A DNA stretch of 64,000 bases, taken from the NCBI RefSeq assembly GCF_039634365.2, contig NZ_CP155079.2:620001-684000 (forward strand), read 5' to 3'. Numbering within the stretch: position 1 is the first letter of the stretch; each line of letters begins with the position of its first letter. The stretch is from Mucilaginibacter sp. PAMB04168. Lineage in GTDB: Bacteria; Bacteroidota; Bacteroidia; Sphingobacteriales; Sphingobacteriaceae. A program made the position numbers and the translations under genes. Below are positions 25,240-33,559 of the stretch, one piece after another. A model generated the notes under the pieces. That model searched no databases. It was not told where the DNA came from and was given only the letters and a program-made list of their open reading frames with translations.

Positions 25240-26343
25240 ATGAAAAATACGCATCCATTCTCTCGGCGGTCGTTTATGCGGCTCGCCGGCATAGGCGCAG
25301 GCACTCTTATTCTAAGCTCAGTATGGCCGGCCTGGGCTAAAACCAAGCCTGGTAAAAAGCTGGGTATTGCGCTGGTTGGCTTGGGCGGTTACAGCAGCGG
25401 GCAACTGGCGCCTGCATTGCAGCAAACACAGCATTGTTACCTGGCTGGTATTGTAACCGGTACGCCTTCCAAAGCTAAGGATTGGGCAAAAAAGTACAAT
25501 ATCCCACAAAATAACATTTACAATTATCAGAATTTTGATAGCATAAAAGACAACCCGGATATTGATATTGTATACGTGGTGCTCCCGGTATCTATGCACA
25601 AGGAATTTACCATTAGGGCGGCTAAAGCCGGCAAGCATGTTATTTGTGAAAAGCCCATGGCCCTTAACGTGGCAGACTGCCTTGAGATGATTAATGTCTG
25701 TAAAAAAGCTAACCGAATGCTATCTATTGGTTACCGCTTGCATTTTGATCCTTACCATCAGGAAGTAATGCGACTTGGGCAGCAAAAAGTGCTGGGCGCT
25801 CTAACCAGCCTTGAAGCAGCCAACGGTTTTAGATGGGGAAGCACGCCTACTTGGCGCTTAAAAAAGGCAATGTCGGGCGGTGGTTCACTGATGGATATGG
25901 GCATTTACACCATACAAGCCGCTCGCTACACCACTGGTGAGGAACCAATAGCTGTTACCGCACAACAGGAAAAGACACGCCCCGATTTATTTAACGAAGT
26001 TGATGAAACTGTGTTTTTTGAGTTAGAATTTCCTGGCGGCTTTAAAGCGCAGTGTAAAAGCAGCTACAATAATAATTGGAGCAGCCTAAAGGCTGCTACG
26101 CAGCGGGGCGGCTTTGAACTTAGTCCGAGTTTTTATTATAACGGTCTTCAAGGCAAAACTACTAAGGGCCCCTTGGTTTACCAGCCAATGAACCAGCAAG
26201 CTGCCCAAATGGATAACTTTGCACAATGTGTTGCCCTGCGTAAGCCAACCCGTGTACCTGGCGAGGAGGGACTTAAAGATATGAAGGTAATTGAGGCTAT
26301 ATACCGTAGCCTGGACAACGGCGGCCGCAGGGAATTGGTATAA
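25240..26343 (+). CDS. Tat-exported Gfo/Idh/MocA family oxidoreductase
   Basis: The 367-residue protein has a twin-arginine signal (SRRSFMRLAGIGAGTLIL) followed by an NAD(P)-binding Rossmann domain (LGIALVGLGGYSSGQLAPAL), the conserved EKPMA segment near residue 138, and the C-terminal glucose-fructose-oxidoreductase fold with SGGGSLMDMGIYTIQAARY. Such periplasmic oxidoreductases act on sugars or cyclitols with tightly bound cofactor. The substrate is not evident. It is monocistronic. Confidence 0.88.
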   Translation: MKNTHPFSRRSFMRLAGIGAGTLILSSVWPAWAKTKPGKKLGIALVGLGGYSSGQLAPALQQTQHCYLAGIVTGTPSKAKDWAKKYNIPQNNIYNYQNFDSIKDNPDIDIVYVVLPVSMHKEFTIRAAKAGKHVICEKPMALNVADCLEMINVCKKANRMLSIGYRLHFDPYHQEVMRLGQQKVLGALTSLEAANGFRWGSTPTWRLKKAMSGGGSLMDMGIYTIQAARYTTGEEPIAVTAQQEKTRPDLFNEVDETVFFELEFPGGFKAQCKSSYNNNWSSLKAATQRGGFELSPSFYYNGLQGKTTKGPLVYQPMNQQAAQMDNFAQCVALRKPTRVPGEEGLKDMKVIEAIYRSLDNGGRRELV

Positions 26344-26415
26344 GAATGAAAATTTTCATAATGCTGTAGCACAGTAGCTTAATTATGCGTAATGAGTGTA
26401 TCAATGTTAAACTTT

Positions 26416-26880
26416 ATGAAAAAGATTTTAAATTTAACAGTTATTATTACCATAATAACGGCAGGTTTGTTGTTCTCTGGCTGCGATAAAGAAAATGTTA
26501 GCAGCAGCGATAGTATCAAATATGGTACTTCGTTTGGTATGTGTGCAGGCTATTGCAACAACGAGCTTACCGTTAAGCAAAGCGGTGTTCAGCTTATTCG
26601 CAGGAAGAATGGAGGGCCGGAAACCAAGACTTGCCAAAAGTCACTCACGGAGGAGCAGTGGAAGCAGATTATAGATAAAATAGATTTTGCAAAGTTTAGT
26701 AAGCTTAATGCCGTTTATGGCTGCCCCGATTGTGCCGACGGTGGTGCGGAGTGGATTGAAATACAGCGGGGGCAAACTAAGCATAAGGTAACATTTGAGT
26801 ACCACGGCGAGCCCGAGGCGCTAAAAGGTTACATTGCCGATTTGCGTCAGCAAATGGCTTCTTTCGAAGATTGTAAATAA
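26416..26880 (+). CDS. Putative lipoprotein
   Basis: From the ATG at 26416 (MKKILNL) the 154-residue protein has a type II signal peptide with lipobox FSGC and a mature domain containing six further cysteines (for example CAGYCNN, KTCQKS and YGCPDCADGG). The sequence TEEQWKQIIDKIDFAKFSKL looks helical. The even number of cysteines suggests disulfides outside the cytoplasm. No family recognised. A hairpin terminator follows. Confidence 0.65.
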   Translation: MKKILNLTVIITIITAGLLFSGCDKENVSSSDSIKYGTSFGMCAGYCNNELTVKQSGVQLIRRKNGGPETKTCQKSLTEEQWKQIIDKIDFAKFSKLNAVYGCPDCADGGAEWIEIQRGQTKHKVTFEYHGEPEALKGYIADLRQQMASFEDCK

Positions 26881-26914
26881 GATACTTTTCAGTAAGTTAA
26901 TTACACAAGTGCTA

Positions 26915-26955
26915 AGATGCCCTGCAGTTGTTAAACTGCAGGGCATCTCGTTTTT
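26915..26955 (+). terminator. Rho-independent terminator
   Basis: A perfect 15-bp stem (AGATGCCCTGCAGTT and its complement) with a 4-nt loop is followed by CGTTTTT. Confidence 0.8.
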
Positions 26956-27129
26956 AATTCATCATGAAGGTGTTTTTATGGCTGCTGTACCGGCATAATA
27001 TAAATCGGGCATGACGAAAGGGCAACCGTACCTAGCACTTTACGATATAGAACTATTAATTGCACATCTATTTGCATAAAGTATTGCTACACTTTACTTT
27101 TAAGCCAACCAATTATCATAGCATTGCTT

Positions 27130-28671
27130 ATGCTTATTCAGAAATTAAAAAAGTCGTACTGGTGGCGGCCGGCTTTAAGCCTTTCGTTAATATCCCTATC
27201 TTTTACTGCCTACCATCAAGCGCTGGTAGATGCAGATTTAGTAAGGCTACAAAAAGACGGCTCCTTACAGTATAAGGCCGATGCCAAAGGTAATACGCTG
27301 CCCGATTTTAGTAATGTAGGCTACCATAGCGGCGAAAAGGAATGGCCTAATGTTCAGGTAGTGAAAACCATAAGCCCGGCTGCGGAAGGCAGTAGTGAGC
27401 AAATTATACAGGATGCGATTAACGAGGTATCGGCCCGTGCGCCAGATGCTAATGGCTATCGCGGTGCTGTTTTGCTTAAGAAAGGCAAATATTTAGTGCC
27501 GGGTACTATCCGGATTACTACAGGTGGTATTGTAATACGGGGCGAAGGCAATACCGCAAATGGAACCTGTATTGTAGCCACAGGTAAAGGGCAACGCACA
27601 TTGCTGCAAGTTAGTGGCGACGGCCGTTTGCAGGAAATAGCCGGAAGCCGTACCGATATAACCGATGCGTTTGTGCCTGTAGGTGCGCACAGCTTTAATG
27701 TAAAAGCTGCCGGTCTGTTTAAACCTGGTGATAAGGTGGTCATATACCGGCCCGGAACGCAGACATGGATTAGTGATTTGCAGATGGATCGCATTGATGC
27801 GCGTGAAGGCACCTTACAATGGCAGCCCAAAGAATTTAACCTGGAATTTGAGCGTACCATAACGGCCGTTAATGGTAATAAGGTAGTTGTTGATGCACCC
27901 GTGGTAATGCAAATGGAAGCTAAATATGGCGGCGGGCAATTGTTTAAATACAATTTTGCAGGCCGTATAGCTGAGGTTGGTATAGAGGACATTTACTTTG
28001 AATCCGAATATGCCGGCGATAATGACGAAGATCATGGCTGGCGTGCGGTAGCTTTCTCTAAAGCCGAGAACTGCTGGGTAAACCATGTTACGTCGCGGTA
28101 CTTCGGTTATTCGTGTGTGGATATTAACAACTCCTCAAAAAACATCACCGTTACTAATTCTAAATGCCTGGATGCTAAATCACAAATTACAGGCGGGCGG
28201 CGTTATTCATTTGTGATTGATGGTCAACTGAATTTGGTTACCAACTGCGAAACCACGGAGGGTAGGCATGATTATGTAACCGGTGCCAGGGTATGTGGCC
28301 CTAATGTGTTTTACCATTGCAAAGCCCGCCGCACTCATGCTGATATTGGCCCGCACCAACGCTGGGCGGCTGGCACTTTGTATGATAATATTGATACTGA
28401 TGGCGAGATCAACGTGCAGGATAGGGGCAATTATGGCACCGGGCATGGCTGGTCGGGTGTTACGCAGGTGTTGTGGAACTGTAAGGTTCAATCGGCGGCG
28501 GTACAAAATCCTTGGGTGTCGGGCACTAATTATGCCATTGGGGTAGCCGGTAAGCAAGCACCCGGGCGCTTTGCCAATCGTAATCAAGCCGTTTGGGAAT
28601 CAAAAGATCAACCGGTTAATCCGCCTTCGTTATATGAAGCACAGTTAAAAGCCCGGTTACTAAAAAAATGA
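27130..28671 (+). CDS. Secreted right-handed beta-helix protein, pectate-lyase superfamily
   Basis: The 513-residue protein starts with basic residues and a hydrophobic signal (ALSLSLISLSFTAY). Between about 80 and 450 it shows beta-helix coils typical of pectate lyase-like proteins: an N-terminal cap AAEGSSEQIIQDAINEVS, GAVLLKKGKYLVPGTI, GGIVIRGEGN, then later turns around VDINNSSKNITVTNSK and LVTNCETTEGRHDYVTGA. These are usually polysaccharide lyases or hydrolases. Catalytic residues cannot be assigned, and no PUL (SusCD) genes are nearby. An alternative TTG start lies at 27124. Confidence 0.75.
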   Translation: MLIQKLKKSYWWRPALSLSLISLSFTAYHQALVDADLVRLQKDGSLQYKADAKGNTLPDFSNVGYHSGEKEWPNVQVVKTISPAAEGSSEQIIQDAINEVSARAPDANGYRGAVLLKKGKYLVPGTIRITTGGIVIRGEGNTANGTCIVATGKGQRTLLQVSGDGRLQEIAGSRTDITDAFVPVGAHSFNVKAAGLFKPGDKVVIYRPGTQTWISDLQMDRIDAREGTLQWQPKEFNLEFERTITAVNGNKVVVDAPVVMQMEAKYGGGQLFKYNFAGRIAEVGIEDIYFESEYAGDNDEDHGWRAVAFSKAENCWVNHVTSRYFGYSCVDINNSSKNITVTNSKCLDAKSQITGGRRYSFVIDGQLNLVTNCETTEGRHDYVTGARVCGPNVFYHCKARRTHADIGPHQRWAAGTLYDNIDTDGEINVQDRGNYGTGHGWSGVTQVLWNCKVQSAAVQNPWVSGTNYAIGVAGKQAPGRFANRNQAVWESKDQPVNPPSLYEAQLKARLLKK

Positions 28672-28790
28672 TTCTTTACACATAGATTAAAGCCAAGCGT
28701 AATTTTTCGTCATAAATGGTTTGATAATTAAGCTGGTTAAAATTCAAACCTATGCAAGTTAGGCCTGTTGCTGTATAAAAAGGAGAAGAG

Positions 28791-28979
28791 ATGCCAAGAG
28801 TGATTGTACTAACTGAAGCGCCCGATAACCGCAGAATTTATTTTAACGTCAACAACATACTTTATTTTTACGAAGTGCCCGATTTTGACGGCAATGTAAC
28901 CAAGGTATTCACCGGAGATAGCAATTACGACGTCATGGAATCGGCCGAAACCATCAGGGAATTGGTGGAGAACGCTTAA
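28791..28979 (+). CDS. Small FlbD-like protein
   Basis: The 62-residue cytoplasmic protein has a rare good Shine-Dalgarno (AGGAGAAGAG before the ATG). The pattern VIVLTEAP...YFNVNNILYFYE...VFTGDSNYDVMESAETI resembles the FlbD/YlzI family (L-T at the start, Y-N, I-G-Y-V-E-S in the second half). FlbD proteins occur with flagellar genes, but no flagellar genes are here, so this is a shape resemblance only. It is followed by a terminator that marks the left border of the reverse-transcriptase island. Confidence 0.6.
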   Translation: MPRVIVLTEAPDNRRIYFNVNNILYFYEVPDFDGNVTKVFTGDSNYDVMESAETIRELVENA

Positions 28980-28981
28980 AT

Positions 28982-29017
28982 ACAAAAGCCTTTGTGACCA
29001 GCAAAGGCTTTTGTGTT
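28982..29017 (+). terminator. Rho-independent terminator
   Basis: A perfect 13-bp stem (ACAAAAGCCTTTG / CAAAGGCTTTTGT) with a 7-nt loop closes the small-protein transcript. Confidence 0.75.
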
Positions 29018-29301
29018 ATTACAAGAGAACGATTTTATGAGTGAGCTTTCTCAAATCTTTTGGTAAGTAGGTCGAGATATGTACTGATGGGTTCACCTAT
29101 TGATTATGGAATTATCTTGACTACCGATAATCGAAATGCTTCTATTCGGTAAATAACCGGATAGACTTCTTACAAATTTGAGTCGCCTAGGTAAATGCCA
29201 TTTAAGTTCTGGTTATTGAATTACTTTCGTCGTTAATTTGTTGAAATCTAAATCAATGTGGAAAACTATTAAATCTTAATAACTATTAAAAATTTATCTT
29301 A
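29018..29301. other. AT-rich stretch with no gene
   Basis: About 280 bases with no open frame, no repeats and no clear promoter. Base composition is visibly AT-richer than the genes to the left. TATCTTAG at 29295 is a weak -7-like element just before the structured RNA region, without a TTG at the proper distance. Confidence 0.4.
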
Positions 29302-29765
29302 GAGCGCCCGAAGAGATCAAATGATCAGGCCGAGGGGTGACGATTAAAGTTAAGCAAATTCTCGATGAAACGCAAGACGAGAACCGCCAGTACCAGGTAA
29401 TCCTGCGCTGCTGATGTTCCGGAGGACGGTAATACCGTTGAGAGGTGTTTAGCAATCATTGTTATTAAGCTTTTAAATTTGCTCCACTGGAAACAGTATA
29501 CCGAAGAAATCTATAACAGCAAGATTTTAACGTTCAGGGCGCTGGAATAAAGGCTCAGTCAAGCCTTAATAATACCCTGAGGGGTTAAGTTGAACAGTCA
29601 GCTTAATTCGTAAGTGCCGATAGAGATATTTACCGGCCAAGTGTGGAATAAAGTTCGTAGAGGTGAAAAGTCCTCGTATGATTGGAGTGGTCATAAACTT
29701 AGCAGTGCAAAGACATTGTGCATTAGCCAGGAAGTTAAGACTGTTATGCTTCCTGGCTAATGTCC
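29302..29765 (+). ncRNA. Structured non-coding RNA preceding the reverse transcriptase
   Basis: No protein frame fits here, but the strand is dense in hairpins: TTCTCG/CGAGAA (29359, 29378), ACGGT/ACCGT (29426, 29434), ACTG-GAAA-CAGT with a GNRA loop (29486-29497), TCAGGG/CCCTGA (29533, 29575) enclosing AAGGCT/AGCCTT (29550, 29562), a 9-bp stem with ACAG loop (29585-29606), GAGG/CCTC (29660, 29672) and a perfect 13-bp stem at 29722-29761. The segment AGTGCCGATAGAG at 29612 and the GAGGTGAAAAGTCCTC hairpin resemble parts of group II intron domain I as I remember them. The likely role is template or cofactor RNA for the downstream enzyme. Ends are estimated. Confidence 0.55.
29722..29761 (+). 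promoter_or_regulatory. 13-bp perfect hairpin just upstream of the reverse transcriptase start
   Basis: ATTAGCCAGGAAG (29722) pairs with CTTCCTGGCTAAT (29749), with a 14-nt loop and flanking GACATT/AATGTC that can extend it. It ends 20 bases before the ATG and has no T tract, so it is more likely the 3' end of the RNA or a translation control element than a terminator. Confidence 0.6.
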
Positions 29766-29781
29766 CATTAAATTCAACCTA

Positions 29782-31335
29782 ATGCCGTTTGACCAAGATG
29801 TTTGGGAGGAATTCGAGGTAAAAGCTCGAACATCATTTCCCAAAAGATATACCCATTTCGATAGGCCATTTGACGTCGAAAAAGGATTAATTAAGTTAAA
29901 GAACCTTCTTAAAGATCCTTCAGGAAAGGGTATCGCTCGCCACCCTTTCTTTCCGTTTTTAAAGATTTTCATAAAAACCCCTCGGTACAGATATCAGGAT
30001 GAATTGTCCTCTTACGGTTTAGATACAAAAGAACGTCCTATTTCTTTTGCGGCCCATTTTGATGCTTTAATATTCACATATTTTGATTTGATGCTCAAGC
30101 GGAAATACCAGCAGTATATTCGCGGCAAAGGTTTCTCAGAATGTGTACTGGCTTATCGCGACGATCTTGATGGAAAATGTAATATTCAATTCGCAAAGGA
30201 AATCTTCGATCAGATAAGCGAAAAGTGCAAAACTGGTGGGGCTTATACGGCGATTGGCTTTGATATCAAGGGATACTTCGACACAATTCCTCATGCAGAA
30301 CTAAAACGCCATTGGCAGACCGTGCTCGAGACACCAAAAATGGATGAAAATACTTTTGCGGTCTTTAAAGCTTTGACGACCTACAGTTATGCAGCTGCAA
30401 ATTCCCTGAAAAAGCATTTCAATTTTGATAAGATTGAACGAGGTAAAAGTTTACTAGATATTATGCCTTATACACTGACAGGTGGGAGGCAAGTGCATGA
30501 AAAGTTTGGGTATCTACGCCGGATGAATTTAGTTGCTTGTAACAATTCATTTTTAGAAAATTCAGCCCAGGACCACCCTTTGGGGATTGGTCAGATTCCT
30601 CGTGGTATTCCACAAGGTTCAGCAATCAGCTCTACATTATCCAATGTTTACTTACTGGAATTCGACAAGCATATGCATAATTTATGTTCAACAATGCAAA
30701 GTGTTTATCGAAGATATTGTGACGATATTCTCATTATATGTAAAACAAAGGATGTTGATTATTTACGTGATCGTCTTTGCCAACAGCTCGACTACCATGG
30801 TCTTAAAATTCAAAAAGATAAAACTGAGGTCATTGATTTTAGAAAAACTTATAAAAAGGTAGTTGCATTTGATGGTTCCGAAAATGCTGTAAAAGGTAAG
30901 AGAAAAAAGTTACAGTATTTAGGATTTGAGTTTGATGGAGAGCGTGTATACATCCGGCCAGGAAGTTTGTCCCGTTATTTCAGGAAGATGAAAGCGGGTA
31001 TCCGAAACACTGTGTTGAAAGCCTATGGGAAGAGGTCAGACACAACCAAAATCTTAACCAAAGATTTACTGGCGAAATATGCTCATACTGGACGAAATAA
31101 TTTTATATCTTATGCTTATCGCGCAGCATCGGAATCCTATGGTTCAGGAATTAATATAAAAGAAGGGTTCAACTCACCAGCAATAAAAAGGCAGCTCAGC
31201 CGGCATTTCACCATCCTACAAAGTGAACTCAATAAAGAAAATGAACAGCGCTACGCGTTAAAATTGAAAGAAGCTCTATGGAGACAGGCGTCTAATAAGA
31301 CCGTAAAAATGGTGGCAAAAAGGAAATTAATTTAG
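29782..31335 (+). CDS. Reverse transcriptase (RNA-directed DNA polymerase), DRT/UG-like, possible antiviral
   Basis: The 517-residue protein has a complete reverse transcriptase core: motif A as AIGFDIKGYFDTIPH, motif B as IPRGIPQGSAISSTLSNVY, motif C as YRRYCDDILIIC, and motif D/E around GLKIQKDKTEVIDF with YLGFEFDGERVYIRPGS. The catalytic aspartates are all present. The N-terminus (KRYTHFDRPF, RHPFFPFLKI) and the roughly 130-residue helical C-terminus recall unknown-group/DRT defence enzymes. No maturase X domain, HNH endonuclease or retron NAXXH and VTG motifs were seen. There is no Shine-Dalgarno. Base composition is AT-richer than neighbours, suggesting transfer. No protein partner gene is adjacent; the upstream RNA is the likely partner. 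The exact RT class is not assigned. Confidence 0.85.
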   Translation: MPFDQDVWEEFEVKARTSFPKRYTHFDRPFDVEKGLIKLKNLLKDPSGKGIARHPFFPFLKIFIKTPRYRYQDELSSYGLDTKERPISFAAHFDALIFTYFDLMLKRKYQQYIRGKGFSECVLAYRDDLDGKCNIQFAKEIFDQISEKCKTGGAYTAIGFDIKGYFDTIPHAELKRHWQTVLETPKMDENTFAVFKALTTYSYAAANSLKKHFNFDKIERGKSLLDIMPYTLTGGRQVHEKFGYLRRMNLVACNNSFLENSAQDHPLGIGQIPRGIPQGSAISSTLSNVYLLEFDKHMHNLCSTMQSVYRRYCDDILIICKTKDVDYLRDRLCQQLDYHGLKIQKDKTEVIDFRKTYKKVVAFDGSENAVKGKRKKLQYLGFEFDGERVYIRPGSLSRYFRKMKAGIRNTVLKAYGKRSDTTKILTKDLLAKYAHTGRNNFISYAYRAASESYGSGINIKEGFNSPAIKRQLSRHFTILQSELNKENEQRYALKLKEALWRQASNKTVKMVAKRKLI

Positions 31336-31774
31336 AACGAGATTTTCTCGTTAGTAAATCGGGTCTGATAATATTCAGGCAGGAATAATATATAGTACAA
31401 GATACTTGATCCGGCCCCTTTCTTGCAATGCAGTAAATGCAGTCGAATCTGTTTTATCAGATGAATTTTAATCCTGTTGATGCTGACAAAAATCCACCAG
31501 CCACAGCGTTGCAAACTTTCTCGATCGACTGTAAATAGTTTGAGATTGACCAGAACCTTCATAATGAAGTTTGATGTTGTCCACTAAGAACTCATGTGAA
31601 AGAAAAGCCAAATTAAAGATTTTGATTCGTGAGAATCTTTAAGCGCCTGGTGTTTGCGTCATTTCCATTACTGCTTGAATCGCTTGTGTGTTTGGCTGGT
31701 CTATAAATTTTAGATAATTTGCGGCAACCGCAATAACGCTGTTAACTTATTGTAAACTCCGACAGGCACATCAA
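31336..31774. other. Intergenic stretch after the reverse transcriptase
   Basis: About 440 bases without a convincing gene. A 7-bp perfect hairpin (AACGAGA / TCTCGTT) lies directly after the stop, and AAAGATT/AATCTTT pairs at about 31616-31642. No group II intron domain V, no repeat of the upstream RNA and no IS end was found. The minus-strand open frame of 76 codons here is probably not real. Confidence 0.5.
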
Positions 31775-32866
31775 ATGCATACAAACCAAACCGACCCGGT
31801 AATTCTGCAAACCAAACAGCATTTTGAAGTTTTGGATGGTTTAAGGGGCGTTGCTGCCCTGGCGGTCGTCCTGTTCCATTTTATGGAATGGGTTTATACC
31901 AACCCCAGCCAGAATTTTATCGGACATGGTTTTTTGGCTGTCGATTTTTTCTTCTGCCTTTCTGGTTTTGTAATTGGGTATGCCTATGATGATCGTATAG
32001 CCAAAATGGGCGTATTTGAATTTTTTAAAGCAAGAATCATACGGCTGCACCCCTTAGTAGTAGCAGGGTCGGTATTAGGTTTGCTGGCATTTTTGTTCGA
32101 CCCTTTTGGCGGCCATCCTGAATTATACAACACCGATAAAATTATCCTGACATTTTTTTGCTCCATATTGCTTATTCCCTTACCTGTAATAGCCGACAGG
32201 GGTTTCAACCTGTTCAGTTTCAATGCACCATCGTGGTCGTTGTTTTGGGAGTACGTTGCCAATATAGTTTACGCACTTGTGCTTTGTAAAATCAGGCGTG
32301 GCTACCTGTTGCTGTTAACCATCGTTTCGGCAGTGGCTATTTGCTGGGTAGCTTACCATTCAGGCAATTTATTGGGTGGCTGGAGCGGCCCTACCTTTTG
32401 GGACGGAAGCGCCCGGATATCGTATTCATTTTTAGCAGGACTGCTTATTTACCGTTCAAACTGGATCGTTAAGAACAAGCTGGGATTTTTGGGTGCTGGT
32501 GTGTTATTGTTTTTGGCCTTTGTTATGCCATCCTCCAAATGGAATTGGCTATCTGAGCCTTTGGTGGTGTTGTTATACTTCCCCTTACTGATCGCTTTGG
32601 GGGCAGGTACTCCGTTAACACCCGGCTTTAAAAAGGTATGTAGTTTCTTGGGTAACATCTCTTACCCTTTGTACATGACACATTATGCCGTGTTATGGAT
32701 GTTTGGTAATTATTACACCAGCCATAAGCCAGACACTACACAACTGGCTCTTATCATCACGGTAAGTATATTTCTGCTGGTTGGGGCGGCATATTTGGTA
32801 ATGGTAGTTTACGACACCCCGGTGAGGAAATATCTGAGCAATAAACGGAATAAAAAGCTGGCTTAG
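31775..32866 (+). CDS. Acyltransferase 3 family membrane protein (OafA/YrhL-like)
   Basis: The 363-residue integral membrane protein has about ten helices and the family motif near the N-terminus (LDGLRGVAALAVVLFHFMEW), with the conserved Arg and His, and DFFFCLSGFVIGYAY. Such enzymes O-acetylate or acylate surface polysaccharides, peptidoglycan or antibiotics. No glycosyltransferases are near, so the target is unknown. The GC content is back to normal compared with the reverse transcriptase gene. Confidence 0.88.
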   Translation: MHTNQTDPVILQTKQHFEVLDGLRGVAALAVVLFHFMEWVYTNPSQNFIGHGFLAVDFFFCLSGFVIGYAYDDRIAKMGVFEFFKARIIRLHPLVVAGSVLGLLAFLFDPFGGHPELYNTDKIILTFFCSILLIPLPVIADRGFNLFSFNAPSWSLFWEYVANIVYALVLCKIRRGYLLLLTIVSAVAICWVAYHSGNLLGGWSGPTFWDGSARISYSFLAGLLIYRSNWIVKNKLGFLGAGVLLFLAFVMPSSKWNWLSEPLVVLLYFPLLIALGAGTPLTPGFKKVCSFLGNISYPLYMTHYAVLWMFGNYYTSHKPDTTQLALIITVSIFLLVGAAYLVMVVYDTPVRKYLSNKRNKKLA

Positions 32867-33049
32867 TAAAAGTAACCGTTGCTTAACGTCACTTGTTTCT
32901 TATAAGTCAAATAGGCTGTACGCGTTTTACAGGTGATATTTCTTAAATAAAATGCACTTGTCTGTATAACGCTATCATTAATTACTATGGGGTGTAAGCA
33001 ATACAGCTTTGGTGCCCCAACATTTTACAGTTTAAACTTTAAGAGAAAT

Positions 33050-33418
33050 ATGACGGACAACGATAACACGCTAAAAAAACAGGAATTAATTGAAAGTGCT
33101 TATGCTGCTTTTAACGCCAGGGATATTGGTGCAATACTACAAGTTATGCATCCTGACGTAAAATGGTCGAAGGCATGGGAGGGTGATTATGCAAACGGGC
33201 ACAATGAAGTAAGCGCTTATTGGGAACGGCAATGGAAAGAGATAGACCCAAAGGTAACGCCGGTTGGTTTTTACGAGAGAGAAAACGGCACCTTAGAAGT
33301 TAAGGTTGACCAACTGGTGAAGGATTTAGAAGGCAATATATTGTTTGAAGGAAAAGTAACCCATGTTTACTTGATAAACGATGGTTTATTACAACGTATG
33401 GATATTGAAAAAAGCTAA
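33050..33418 (+). CDS. SnoaL/NTF2-like protein
   Basis: The ATG at 33050 gives a 122-residue protein with the NTF2-like cone fold of SnoaL-type ketosteroid-isomerase-like proteins: IESAYAAFNARDIGAILQVMHPDVKWSK, then WERQWKEIDPKVTPVGFYE and the closing FEGKVTHVYLINDGLLQRMDI. Such proteins bind or isomerise small molecules; specific function unknown. The frame is open further upstream but the first 21 codons there look non-coding. Confidence 0.8.
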   Translation: MTDNDNTLKKQELIESAYAAFNARDIGAILQVMHPDVKWSKAWEGDYANGHNEVSAYWERQWKEIDPKVTPVGFYERENGTLEVKVDQLVKDLEGNILFEGKVTHVYLINDGLLQRMDIEKS

Positions 33419-33504
33419 ATGCTTACACAATTGGAATATTATTAAAATCGACCTCTGCCACAGCAGCAATACCCTCAACCACCAAGTCCGCGAACTTTAT
33501 AATG

Positions 33505-33542
33505 CAAAAAGCTGTCGCTATTAACATAGCGACAGCTTTTTT
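33505..33542 (+). terminator. Bidirectional terminator
   Basis: A perfect 11-bp stem (GCTGTCGCTAT at 33511, ATAGCGACAGC at 33526) flanked by an A run and a T run separates the convergent SnoaL-like and hydrolase genes. Confidence 0.8.
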
Positions 33543-33559
33543 GCTGAACTTCGATTTAT

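Noticed and set aside
29302..31335. Retron (msr-msd RNA plus RT)
   Set aside because: The RT has none of the retron VTG or NAXXH patterns I looked for, there is no accessory toxin, and no complementary a1/a2 ends were found around the RNA.
31332..31562. Minus-strand frame of 76 codons behind the RT
   Set aside because: Starts in unlikely context, overlaps the RT end and shows no domain.
28980..31774. Diversity-generating retroelement
   Set aside because: No template/variable repeat pair, no Avd-like gene and no DGR-type SQ motif are visible near the RT.
29302..31774. Complete mobile group II intron
   Set aside because: No domain V/VI hairpin downstream, no GUGYG 5' end (GAGCG instead), no maturase or endonuclease domain in the protein.
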